Position numbers and translations under genes: made by a program
DNA from: an uncultured Rhodospirillaceae bacterium
GTDB taxonomy: Bacteria; Pseudomonadota; Alphaproteobacteria; UBA8366
Direction: 5' to 3'
DNA: 64,000 bases
Assembly (NCBI GenBank): GCA_913043025.1
Contig: CAJWLM010000013.1
Location: forward strand, 20,930-84,929
Shown: positions 28,790-37,975 of the stretch, piece after piece
Position numbering within the stretch: position 1 is the stretch's first letter
Layout of the letters: every line of letters begins with the position of its first letter
The notes under the pieces: generated by a model
What the model was told of the DNA's origin: nothing
Databases searched by the model: none
The model's input: the letters and a program-made list of their open reading frames with translations, nothing else

Positions 28790-29332
28790 TCAGTGAACAG
28801 TTTTCCTACTGTAGCCATCGGCCTTTCCGGTTGAAGTACTTAGTGGGTTATCGAGGGATTTTTTAATTCTTTTGTGCTTTGGACGACCAATTCTAGCCGT
28901 GCCTAGTTCTCCGCTTGCAGAGGGCATTGTAGCACCACTTTTACTCGAGCCATTTAAGTCAATTTGCCTATAAAAGCCGTCAATTACAGCGCCTGGGTGA
29001 ACACTAAGAGTTTTGTGACCAACGTCGCCGATTACCTGTGCAGTTTCAGCTAAAACAACATCGGTTGCCGATATGGAACCAACAACTTTCCCGTGTATCT
29101 CGGCCTCTTTGCACTTAATTTGACCATTGATGTAGCCATCACGGCCAATTATCAGCTTTTCGCAGCTAACATTCCCATTGACGCCTCCATCAAGATAAAT
29201 TTCACCATCGCCAAAGATATCACCTTGGAGAATTAAATCTTTAGATAATACAGAAGTTCTTTCCTGGGTGATACGACGGCTTTCTCGCTCATTTGCGCGA
29301 AAGTTAAGTTTTAATTTTTCCAAGATCGTCAT
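28790..29332 (-). CDS. Bactofilin / polymer-forming cytoskeletal family protein
   Basis: SVLSKDLILQGDIFGDGEIYLDGGVNGNVSCEKLIIGRDGYINGQIKCKEAEIHGKVVGSISATDVVLAETAQVIGDV: beta-helical repeats. ORF opens at 29377; ATG near 29332 (MTILEKLKLNF) more likely. Confidence 0.88.
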   Translation of the reverse strand: MTILEKLKLNFRANERESRRITQERTSVLSKDLILQGDIFGDGEIYLDGGVNGNVSCEKLIIGRDGYINGQIKCKEAEIHGKVVGSISATDVVLAETAQVIGDVGHKTLSVHPGAVIDGFYRQIDLNGSSKSGATMPSASGELGTARIGRPKHKRIKKSLDNPLSTSTGKADGYSRKTVH

Positions 29333-29515
29333 ATTGGTGTCCCAGCTATGGTTATTTTTATGGATGCGATAATACAAAATAAATTACATAATAACAAGGA
29401 AGGCAATAATTCAGAAATTCAAGCTTTTAAGAAAATAACATTCATGTATTATTTGATTTATCTTTTATATATCTACACAATTTTCCAATAATAATTAAGT
29501 AATAGGAATAATTAC

Positions 29516-30412
29516 ATGAAAATAGGATATGTTGGTCTCGGAAATATGGGGCGCCCGATAGCCGCAAATCTCGCACGCGCTGGCAATGAAATGATTGTTT
29601 TTGATTTGAACCGGGAAGCGGTAGATAGCTTTGTCGATGAGTTTGGTGCACGCGCCGCCAATGGACTCCACAGTCTGGCACAAAGCTCTGATATAGTTAT
29701 TACTATTGTTCCGACAGGCAAGGATGTAAATCGAATATTGCTGGGCGACGCCAATTGCGAGGACTCACTTATCAGTGGACTCGATAGCAGTAAGCTATTC
29801 ATTGACATGAGCTCATCAGAGCCGGAGGGAACGCTGGAACTCGGGAAAATCATGAAAGATAAAAATATTCCCTTTCTAGATGCTCCTGTTTCTGGTGGAG
29901 TGAAACGGGCAGTTTCAGGCACCATTTCTATCATGGTTGGCGGTGAGAGCGCTGTGATAGCTCGGGCGAAACCTATTTTTGAATCAGTAAGCAGCGATAT
30001 TTTTGAATGCGGGCCACTTGGTGCCGGTCATGCAACCAAGGCGATGAATAACATGCTTTCCGCTCTTAGCGTTCTAGCAACTACGGAAGCACTCTTGATA
30101 GGTCGACGTTTTGGCCTGGACCCGTCAACATTAACTAACGTCATAAATAAATCATCGGGCCGAAACAATGCAACCGAACTAAAGATGCATCAGTTTATTC
30201 TAAAAAAGAATTGGAATTCCGGATTTTCGAGCGGATTAATGCTTAAAGATCTAACTATTGCTCAAAATTTAGCCCGTAAGGTCGGCTTGAGTGCACCGTG
30301 CACGGCATTGGTGCGAGATGCATTTGCAGAAACAGTTGACCATTACGGACCTTCGTCTGATCATACCACGCTAGCAAAGCTTCTTCAGGAGACAAGAAAA
30401 ACCGAGCTTTAA
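29516..30412 (+). CDS. NAD(P)-dependent beta-hydroxyacid dehydrogenase (3-hydroxyisobutyrate dehydrogenase / tartronate-semialdehyde reductase family)
   Basis: KIGYVGLGNMGRPIAANLARAGNEMIVFDLNRE, FLDAPVSGGVKRAVSGTISIMVGG, GPLGAGHATKAMNNM. Confidence 0.93.
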   Translation: MKIGYVGLGNMGRPIAANLARAGNEMIVFDLNREAVDSFVDEFGARAANGLHSLAQSSDIVITIVPTGKDVNRILLGDANCEDSLISGLDSSKLFIDMSSSEPEGTLELGKIMKDKNIPFLDAPVSGGVKRAVSGTISIMVGGESAVIARAKPIFESVSSDIFECGPLGAGHATKAMNNMLSALSVLATTEALLIGRRFGLDPSTLTNVINKSSGRNNATELKMHQFILKKNWNSGFSSGLMLKDLTIAQNLARKVGLSAPCTALVRDAFAETVDHYGPSSDHTTLAKLLQETRKTEL

Positions 30413-30443
30413 GATGAATCAGTCAGATTTGATTTGGACGCGT

Positions 30444-31409
30444 CTATTCCGCTGCCGTGGATATCTCATGCTCGGCAAGAAACTTCTCGGCTTCTAAAGC
30501 AGCCATGCAACCCATTCCAGCAGCCGTAACCGCTTGCCGGTAGGTCTTATCTTTTACATCACCAGCAGCGAAAATGCCGGGTATGCTGGTTACTGTGCTA
30601 TCGGGCTTGGTTAAGATATAACCTTCATCGTCCATATCAATTTTATTCTTAAATACCCCAGTAGCTGGATCATGCCCAATAGCTATGAACACACCCTGTA
30701 AATCAATATCCGTTTTTTGTTCGGATTTAATATTTTTAATGCGAGCTCCGGTGACCTGAAGTGGATCACCGCCCCCTAATACCTCATCGACGACACTATC
30801 CCAAATCACTTCAATTTTTTCATTCTGAAGTAATCGTTCCTGCAATATTTTTTCAGCTCGAAACGAATCTCGCCTATGTATGACTGTGACTTTGGCGGCA
30901 TGGTTTGTAAGGTATAACGCCTCTTCTACAGCAGTATTGCCTCCCCCAACCACCGCAACGTTTTGATCCTTGAAAAAGAAACCATCGCATGTAGCGCATG
31001 CTGATACACCAAAACCCTGAAATTTTTGTTCTGATTCGAGGCCAAGCCAGCGCGCTTGGGCACCAGTAGCAATGATAACAGTTTCACCACTGTACGTATC
31101 TCCCATATCACCAGTCATTTGAAAGGTGTCCTGATCGAAATCGACATCGTTAATCATGTCATAAATTATGTGGGTTCCAACAGCCTCAGCCTGTTTTTGC
31201 ATCTGCTCCATCAACCACGGACCCTGTATTACCTCCTCAAACCCCGGGTAATTCTCAACATCTGTAGTTATGGTCATCTGCCCACCGGGCTGAATTCCAG
31301 CAACAATAAGTGGCTTTAGATTTGCCCGCGCAGCGTAGATTGCAGCGGTGTAGCCCGCAGGACCAGATCCAATGATCAAAACTTTACTATGATGATGACC
31401 CATTTTCAT
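30444..31409 (-). CDS. trxB: Thioredoxin-disulfide reductase
   Basis: VLIIGSGPAGYTAAIYAARANLKPLIVAGIQPGGQMTITTDVENYPGF, CATCDGFFFK redox centre, GIFAAGDVKDKTYRQAVTAAGMGCMAALEAEKFL. Confidence 0.97.
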   Translation of the reverse strand: MKMGHHHSKVLIIGSGPAGYTAAIYAARANLKPLIVAGIQPGGQMTITTDVENYPGFEEVIQGPWLMEQMQKQAEAVGTHIIYDMINDVDFDQDTFQMTGDMGDTYSGETVIIATGAQARWLGLESEQKFQGFGVSACATCDGFFFKDQNVAVVGGGNTAVEEALYLTNHAAKVTVIHRRDSFRAEKILQERLLQNEKIEVIWDSVVDEVLGGGDPLQVTGARIKNIKSEQKTDIDLQGVFIAIGHDPATGVFKNKIDMDDEGYILTKPDSTVTSIPGIFAAGDVKDKTYRQAVTAAGMGCMAALEAEKFLAEHEISTAAE

Positions 31410-31471
31410 AACCCTCTTTGTAAATACGCCATAATATCGACGTAGCGTTTCAGCGGTTGTCTTTCAAGTAA

Positions 31472-32272
31472 TCAATTCCAATGGTTTGGAGTAAGATCCG
31501 CCCGGACCGCAAATTCCTCTGCACCAGGAACTTTCGGAAATCTATCTAAGACCAGTGGATCGTGACCAGGGATAATATGTGTTGGTGAATCTGCCAAGTT
31601 AGTGATGGTACTATACCCATTCAACATGTCAGCAACGTTTAAAACCAAAGGAAAAGGATTTATTTCTTCAATGTTGGCATATAGATGGATAGCGTCGACA
31701 GCAAGCACTACCCAACCGCGCTGGGTATTAACACGCACCACCTGCAGACCATCTGTATGCCCACCAACGTGGTGTAGCGTTATTCCAGGCGCTAATTCCT
31801 TAAAACCGTCAACAAATTCGACCCTGTCGCCGAAAAGTGCGCGAACCATATCTACTACATAGTCAACAGCAAAAATATCCCGGAAAGCCGGATGTTTCAT
31901 ATTAGGCCCTGTTGCAAAAGCCATCTCACGTTCTTGTATATGAAATGTTGCTTTGGGGAACTCGTGTGCATTGCCACAATGATCGTAATGCATGTGGCTG
32001 ACGATGAGGTCCTCAACTTCGCTAGCATCTATCCTAACCTCCGCGAGTGCCTCCGCCGGCGTACGGAGCAGCCGCCGCCCACGTTTTTTTGCCTCTTTTT
32101 CTTCAAATCCCATATCCACGATAATCACACGGCCTTCCTCATTTTTAAGTGCCCAAATAAAATAATCCATTGGCATTGGACCGTTGTGGGTATCCGTGAA
32201 TAAAAAATGTTCATGTTTTAACGCATTGGTACGCTCCGCATATTTGAGCACATAAATTTCCCATTTATCCAT
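31472..32272 (-). CDS. MBL-fold metallohydrolase, N-acyl homoserine lactonase-like
   Basis: LIVSHMHYDHCGNAHEFPKATFHIQEREMAFATGP (HxHxDH), HHVGGHTDGLQVVRV, HIIPGHDPLV. Confidence 0.88.
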   Translation of the reverse strand: MDKWEIYVLKYAERTNALKHEHFLFTDTHNGPMPMDYFIWALKNEEGRVIIVDMGFEEKEAKKRGRRLLRTPAEALAEVRIDASEVEDLIVSHMHYDHCGNAHEFPKATFHIQEREMAFATGPNMKHPAFRDIFAVDYVVDMVRALFGDRVEFVDGFKELAPGITLHHVGGHTDGLQVVRVNTQRGWVVLAVDAIHLYANIEEINPFPLVLNVADMLNGYSTITNLADSPTHIIPGHDPLVLDRFPKVPGAEEFAVRADLTPNHWN

Positions 32273-32284
32273 TTCCGCTATTCT

Positions 32285-33166
32285 CTAAACAGCCAATGAA
32301 GGCCGAGAACCACGGATCGTGGTGCGATGCATCCGACGACGGGCATTTTTTTCATCAAATGGCAGAGCCTTATGCAAAACGCTTCGATTATCCCATATGA
32401 TGACATCGCCTGGCGTCCACCGATGTACATATTCAAATTTAGCCTGACTTGCAAAATCAATCAGCTCATAAATTATTTTTTGGCTTTCCGCATCTTCCAT
32501 GCCTTCGAAAGAGCGAACAAAAACAGCGGACAAATAAAGTGCTTTACGACCCGTTTCGGGATGACTAATCACTGCAGGATGCGATAATGGCGGTGTGGAT
32601 GCCTTTTGCTCATCAGTCAGGGGAGGGCGGTCATTGTGATGATTCTCAAAGTTCCATACATAGTCATGCACTCCCATTCTTTTGAGAAGCCACTGTTTGC
32701 GCTCCTCAGGCAACGCTTCATAAACTGCAAACATACTTGTGAAGCAAGTTTCGCCCTCGCCCTCGGGACATTCAAGGCAATGGAAGATAGAACCTAGACT
32801 TGGCTCTTTCATATACGACAGGTCAGAGTGGTACCGTTTCGACCCCCCGAATGCACCAACATGCTTGCCGTTTTCAATTATGTTTGAAACAACAAATATT
32901 TCTGGATGACCTGGGAGACAATAATTACTTAAAACGTGGTTTTCTAACGGACCGAACCGCTTGGAAAATTCAATGTGTTCGTCTGGCGACCAATTCTGAT
33001 CACGAAATATCAGAACGCTACGATCGTACAACTCTTTCTGAATTTGTTTAAAAACTAATTCAGACAACGGATTGGCGAGATCAATCCCTGACACCTCAGA
33101 TCCTATGTGCTGAGTAGCAGGTGTAAATGTGACCTCTTCATTAAAAACTTTTTTAGCAACTTCCAT
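32285..33166 (-). CDS. TauD/TfdA family Fe(II)/2OG dioxygenase
   Basis: GSKRYHSDLSYMKEPSLGSIFHCLECPEGEGETCF, GDVIIWDNRSVLHKALPFD...RRMHRTTI. Confidence 0.93.
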   Translation of the reverse strand: MEVAKKVFNEEVTFTPATQHIGSEVSGIDLANPLSELVFKQIQKELYDRSVLIFRDQNWSPDEHIEFSKRFGPLENHVLSNYCLPGHPEIFVVSNIIENGKHVGAFGGSKRYHSDLSYMKEPSLGSIFHCLECPEGEGETCFTSMFAVYEALPEERKQWLLKRMGVHDYVWNFENHHNDRPPLTDEQKASTPPLSHPAVISHPETGRKALYLSAVFVRSFEGMEDAESQKIIYELIDFASQAKFEYVHRWTPGDVIIWDNRSVLHKALPFDEKNARRRMHRTTIRGSRPSLAV

Positions 33167-33177
33167 AAATTCCTCCC

Positions 33178-33606
33178 TTAATCCTTAGCCTTAATCCTTG
33201 AAAGTATTCTAACAATACCTTGTGCTGGAACGATCTCTATCTTATCACCTGTGAATATAGCGCTAGTAATATCTACGTCGAAGCGATCCATAAACGGCAT
33301 TTGTGCAAATGCTGCTCCTTGCGCCATAACAGGATTGCCATCATTGAGGAGAAGGCCAAGAGGAGCCTTTTTTTTTTCGACCATCTCACGTAGCATCCAT
33401 GCTGATGCCACACCCCCTTTTGCTGCGTTGAGCACCAAAATACGGCCAACAAATTCCTCCCCGTACAACTTGTGACTTGGGCGTGAAAATATTCCACGAT
33501 CACGATCTAAGTCGTAACGCGCGCTGAAATCATCGGGCGCTGCTAGAGCAATTCCACGTACTGTTGGACCAATCCCTAAATGTCCTTTAATTTCCACTAA
33601 ACTCAT
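33178..33606 (-). CDS. Aconitase X small (swivelling DUF126) subunit
   Basis: FSRPSHKLYGEEFVGRILVLNAAKGGVASAWMLREMVEKKKAPLGLLLNDGNPVMAQGAAFAQMPFMD. Confidence 0.88.
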   Translation of the reverse strand: MSLVEIKGHLGIGPTVRGIALAAPDDFSARYDLDRDRGIFSRPSHKLYGEEFVGRILVLNAAKGGVASAWMLREMVEKKKAPLGLLLNDGNPVMAQGAAFAQMPFMDRFDVDITSAIFTGDKIEIVPAQGIVRILSRIKAKD

Positions 33607-34850
33607 CCAATCACCTTTCCCTCAATAGCCGATTGTATGCAACGCTGAATTGATGCTGGGGTCGGTCGATAGCCATATCCTTCACAAATATTTACCATTT
33701 TTACTGAGTGCGTCATTAACCGATCCCATTTATGGGCCAAGCGTATTTCCTTCGCAAAGGTCGCAAAAAAATCATGCCCATGCACCATCCTTGCGCCCGC
33801 CCTTTCTATTATCTGAGTAAGACCAATACGAGCGCATGCTTGTTTAATTTCCTCAGGAGCGTATATCAAAAGCGCGGTACGGTCATGGACCCTTTTACCC
33901 TCAAGCAAAGCGGCAACTTCTATGATTTCAGTTACAGTCAACTGTGGGGTGGATAGAGCAACCACATCTAGCTCGTCACCAATACCACCCCACTCCTGAT
34001 AAAAAGCCTTTACATGATTAAAATTAATGGTCTTTACATCAAGTTTTTTCCCTCCCGCCGCAGTTTCCCAATCGGGAGCCTCAGGCGTAACATTCACAAC
34101 GTGAAACATTGCGGTCGAGCCATAACTCGCCATTGCCAATGCCATATGATTTAGCTCCAATACCGAGGGTGGTGGGCCAGTTAGCTCGAGAGCTGGCACG
34201 CACCAGTATGAATTTAGCTCTCTGCCGATAAGTGCGCCGATAACCCCCCAATCGACAATGTTTGCTGGGGAAAAATTAAGTTTAAAGCCATGAGTGGCAA
34301 ACCGTTTGGCCTTCAAGTGAAAACCGTATCGAGGAACACGACCAGTAAAGAAAGCCGCTAAACTTGATGGACCTGCCTCAAAATTACAACGCGCTCCAAC
34401 GATACTGTTCATATATATAACCGAGGGTGTGCCACTATAACCGCAAGCCTCGCCAAAACCAGGCGCAGTGACGGAGTGGTCATTAACATAGGCATGGTTG
34501 GTGACAACTCCGAGTTTGCCGAGGGCCTCAACTGCCTGTGTACCCTGTACCTCCAAGTTTCGGCCAGGTAAAAGAAAACTGAAGTTTTCCTTATCAAAAC
34601 CCCTAAAATCAGCGGTTGCATAAGCTCGCGGATAACGCTCGCTGGGACGCAGGTTTCCCAGCTCCTCTATAAACGCGATACCACTATCACCCATAGTCTC
34701 TCTGTCAGTACTGACATGAACGAGCCGTATAGGAACAAAATCTTCCGCATCAAAGAAAGTGCCAACATCCTTTTGAAACCCTATCGCCCAGGCGGCGGCT
34801 TTTCCGTGTTTTCCATCGAGCATGGCCTTTTCTATATCATCAAGTTTCAT
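33603..34850 (-). CDS. Aconitase X catalytic (large, DUF521) subunit
   Basis: KLDDIEKAMLDGKHGKAAAWAIGFQKDVGTFFDAEDFVPIRLVHVSTDRETMGDSG, GEACGYSGTPSVIYMNSIVGARCNFEAGPSSLAAFFTGRVPRYGFH. Likely ATG at 34850. Confidence 0.9.
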   Translation of the reverse strand: MKLDDIEKAMLDGKHGKAAAWAIGFQKDVGTFFDAEDFVPIRLVHVSTDRETMGDSGIAFIEELGNLRPSERYPRAYATADFRGFDKENFSFLLPGRNLEVQGTQAVEALGKLGVVTNHAYVNDHSVTAPGFGEACGYSGTPSVIYMNSIVGARCNFEAGPSSLAAFFTGRVPRYGFHLKAKRFATHGFKLNFSPANIVDWGVIGALIGRELNSYWCVPALELTGPPPSVLELNHMALAMASYGSTAMFHVVNVTPEAPDWETAAGGKKLDVKTINFNHVKAFYQEWGGIGDELDVVALSTPQLTVTEIIEVAALLEGKRVHDRTALLIYAPEEIKQACARIGLTQIIERAGARMVHGHDFFATFAKEIRLAHKWDRLMTHSVKMVNICEGYGYRPTPASIQRCIQSAIEGKVIG

Positions 34851-34857
34851 GTTTTCT

Positions 34858-35118
34858 TCATACCACGAAGTTGCAAACAGGCAAGGAGGCTCGCCCCCAT
34901 AACATCCCAATCTGGCATCTTCTCTTCTTTTTGGCTATAATTTCAACTCGGCTATCTCGGCGGTACGCAATAGTCGCCTTTCCCATTTCATCGTCGGATC
35001 GATTAACCAACGTCCATTTCTCATGGGGTGGTTTGCGGCCTAAAATAGAGCGAATGGCTGTTGTCTTCCCAACACCAAGAAATCCAGTTATTAGATTGGT
35101 GAGCACCGAAGTCAGCAT
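34858..35118 (-). pseudogene. Truncated/decayed CobW-type (COG0523 G3E GTPase) N-terminal remnant
   Basis: MLTSVLTNLITGFLGVGKTTAIRSILGRKPPHEKWTLVN is a clear COG0523 P-loop N-terminus. After ~40 aa the ORF diverges into non-homologous-looking sequence and stops (86 aa versus ~320+ aa expected). Confidence 0.72.
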
Positions 35119-35127
35119 AAAAGAGCT

Positions 35128-36912
35128 CTACCGGCCAACAGCATAGCCTTGCATTCCGCGTGGATTAGCAGCAGCTTTCAGAATGCCTCTATCGGTCGCT
35201 ACCGCGCACATTCGACCTTCGGACCAATCACCTGCAACTTCAAGGGCGTGACCACGATGTTTAAGATCTTTTTGGGTGTTCTCTGAAAACCTTCCCTCAA
35301 TCACAAGACGCCCAGGCGAAGCCTGCCGTGGATAAAACGAGCTTGGGTGGTGTTCATTATGAAAGGATGGCGCATCAATTGATTCCTGCAAATTAAGACC
35401 ATGAGCCACATGCCTGATCAAGAAATTTGTCTGCCATTGATCCTGTTGATCCCCTCCTGGCGTACCGTATGCCATGTAGGGCTCTCCATCACGGTATGCC
35501 ATCGAGGGGGTGAGGGTTGTCCGCGGACGTTTCCCAGGCATCAAGCTCGCCGGCTTATCGTCCTCGAGCCAAAACATCTGCATACGTGAGCCTAGGCAAA
35601 AGCCGAGTGCTGGAATTACCGGGGAGCTTTGCAACCAGCCGCCGGAAGGCGTCGCTGCGATCATATTCCCATCCTTGTCAATGACATCGATGTGACAGGT
35701 ATCTCCATTTGATGGTCGGCCAACAGTAGGCTCGCCAATGCCAGCCAGATTTGACCCTGCAAGGGCTGCGCCATCAATAGCGGCTTGATAGTTTACGGAA
35801 CCTCCATATCCATCCACCTGGCCAGGACGGAACTCCAGTGAGGCGCTTCTACCAACCAGTTTACGTCTTTCATCATTATAAGAATCAGACAATAATATTT
35901 CCATTGGTACATCTACGAACTTTGGGTCACCATAGAACGTCTCTCGGTCAGCGAATGCGAGTTTTGCGCATTCAGTTACAGCGTGAATAAATTCGCTACC
36001 CTCAGTATCCATGTCCTCGATCCCGAGTCCTTTCAGCAAAGCTAGTTGCTGGAGTTGAACGGGCCCCTGGCTCCATGGACCTATTTTAAAAATCGTGTGA
36101 TCACAGAAATCATACGCTAATGGAGTATCATAAGATGCCCGCCATTTAGCCATGTCATCGCCGGTAAGAACACCACGATGAGGCTCCCCTGAGGCATCCA
36201 TTACTTCATTTTCACGGCAGAACTTATCGATTTCTTCAGCAATAAAGCCGTTGCCCCAAGCATCTCTTGCTGCTTCGATCTGCGTCTGCCGATCACCCCC
36301 CGCTGACTTAGCCTCAGCGATCAATCGCGTCCAAGTCTTGGCAATTCCCTCATTCCCTAGAAGAGACCCCGGCTTCGGCACCTCCCCATTTGGCATATAA
36401 ACTGGCTGTGATGTAGGCCAATGATTACGAAATATCTCTTTCACGCCACTTATGGTATTGTGAACGTTAGGCACTATAGGCGCTCCATGCTCTGCGTAGT
36501 AGATCGCCGGAGCAAGAACCTCCTCAAGGGCGAGAGTACCATAATCCCGCAGTATCAATAGGTAACCATCAACTGCACCCGGCACTGCCGTCGCCAAAAG
36601 GCCGGTCCCTGGCACGAGTTCGAGACCAAGTTTATCGCGATAATACGCCATTGTAGCACCCGCTGGAGCAGGCCCTTGACCACAGACAACCTTAGGCTCC
36701 TGCTCACCTGCAACGTGAATTATCGCTGGCATATCACCGCCTGGGCCATTCAGGTGAGGTTCAGCAATATGTAAAACAAATCCTGCGCAAACTGCAGCAT
36801 CGAAAGCGTTACCACCCCTCTCAAGCATCGACATTCCAGCAGCCGAAGCGAGCCAATGAGTGGTAGACACCATGCCAAAAGTACCGAGTAGTTCTGGACG
36901 CGTTGTAAACAT
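35128..36912 (-). CDS. Gamma-glutamyltransferase family protein
   Basis: GMVSTTHWLASAAGMSMLERGGNAFDAAVCAGFVLHIAEPHLNGPGGDMP, GDTCHIDVIDKDGNMIAATPSGGWLQSSPVIPALGF, MLMPGKRPRTTLTPSM-like region. Confidence 0.93.
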   Translation of the reverse strand: MFTTRPELLGTFGMVSTTHWLASAAGMSMLERGGNAFDAAVCAGFVLHIAEPHLNGPGGDMPAIIHVAGEQEPKVVCGQGPAPAGATMAYYRDKLGLELVPGTGLLATAVPGAVDGYLLILRDYGTLALEEVLAPAIYYAEHGAPIVPNVHNTISGVKEIFRNHWPTSQPVYMPNGEVPKPGSLLGNEGIAKTWTRLIAEAKSAGGDRQTQIEAARDAWGNGFIAEEIDKFCRENEVMDASGEPHRGVLTGDDMAKWRASYDTPLAYDFCDHTIFKIGPWSQGPVQLQQLALLKGLGIEDMDTEGSEFIHAVTECAKLAFADRETFYGDPKFVDVPMEILLSDSYNDERRKLVGRSASLEFRPGQVDGYGGSVNYQAAIDGAALAGSNLAGIGEPTVGRPSNGDTCHIDVIDKDGNMIAATPSGGWLQSSPVIPALGFCLGSRMQMFWLEDDKPASLMPGKRPRTTLTPSMAYRDGEPYMAYGTPGGDQQDQWQTNFLIRHVAHGLNLQESIDAPSFHNEHHPSSFYPRQASPGRLVIEGRFSENTQKDLKHRGHALEVAGDWSEGRMCAVATDRGILKAAANPRGMQGYAVGR

Positions 36913-37054
36913 TAATTATACCTCTTATTTAAAATCGAATATTAAATTTAGCGGTAACTGACTATCCCCACAATCCAAACTACACATAGCTTAGTCGATA
37001 CCCTTGACAGGGACAATTGATGAAGCCTAATGCAAACAAAAATAATGAGGGCTT

Positions 37055-37975
37055 TTGTATATGGGACAACGAGTAATAATTCCCCACAAACGGGATTTTA
37101 ATTTCGAATATGGCGTGCCAGATGTTCTATCACCCTTAATCCGCAGGGTGATTGCTGAAAACCCCAGCCCATTTACCTTCCGTGGTACCGGCACCTTTAT
37201 TGTTGGCCATGGTGACGTAGCGGTGATTGACCCGGGACCACTAGACGAAAAACATACAGATGCGATACTGGCCGCTACAAAAGGCGAGAACATTACTCAT
37301 ATTTTTATCACACATACCCATTCTGACCATTCCCCTAACACCCAACTACTTAAACCGGCCACCGGAGCCACTACTTATGGCTACGGACAGCACGGCAAAG
37401 ATCGAGGACTTGAATTTGGTGTTGGAAACGGTGATTACGACTTTCTACCGGATGTCTCTTTGAATGACGGAGACATCATTCGCGGCAAAACTTGGTCTCT
37501 TGAAGCAGTGCATACACCTGGCCATGCTTCCAATCATCTCTGCTATGCCCTGAAAGAAAACAATGTGCTGTTTAGTGGGGATCACGTAATGGGATGGTCG
37601 ACCACAGTTGTCTCAGCTCCCGACGGAGATATGGGCTCTTATATTCGTTCTCTTGAGAAATTGCTGAAGCGAAGTGAGACACGATATTGGCCAAACCACG
37701 GGACTTTTATCGATAAGCCTCATGTCTACATCAGCAAGCTTATTGCCCATCGCCGTGACCGTGAAAAACAAATAAGTACTCATCTTGAAAAAGGGATTGA
37801 GAGTGTAGAGCTGCTGGTTGCTGAAATGTACAAAGGATTAGACCCACGGCTTTATCGAGGCGCTTGTCGAGCTGTACATGCCCACCTAGTGCATATGGTC
37901 GAAACAAAACGAGCTTTCTGTCACGGCGAACTCGAGGAAACGGACCGGTTCACGCCATTAGGCAAAATGAAATGA
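37055..37975 (+). CDS. MBL-fold metallohydrolase (beta-lactamase-like, LACTB2-type)
   Basis: IFITHTHSDHSPN, EAVHTPGHASNHLCYALKENNVLFSGDHVMGWSTTVVSAPDGDM. Confidence 0.9.
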   Translation: MYMGQRVIIPHKRDFNFEYGVPDVLSPLIRRVIAENPSPFTFRGTGTFIVGHGDVAVIDPGPLDEKHTDAILAATKGENITHIFITHTHSDHSPNTQLLKPATGATTYGYGQHGKDRGLEFGVGNGDYDFLPDVSLNDGDIIRGKTWSLEAVHTPGHASNHLCYALKENNVLFSGDHVMGWSTTVVSAPDGDMGSYIRSLEKLLKRSETRYWPNHGTFIDKPHVYISKLIAHRRDREKQISTHLEKGIESVELLVAEMYKGLDPRLYRGACRAVHAHLVHMVETKRAFCHGELEETDRFTPLGKMK

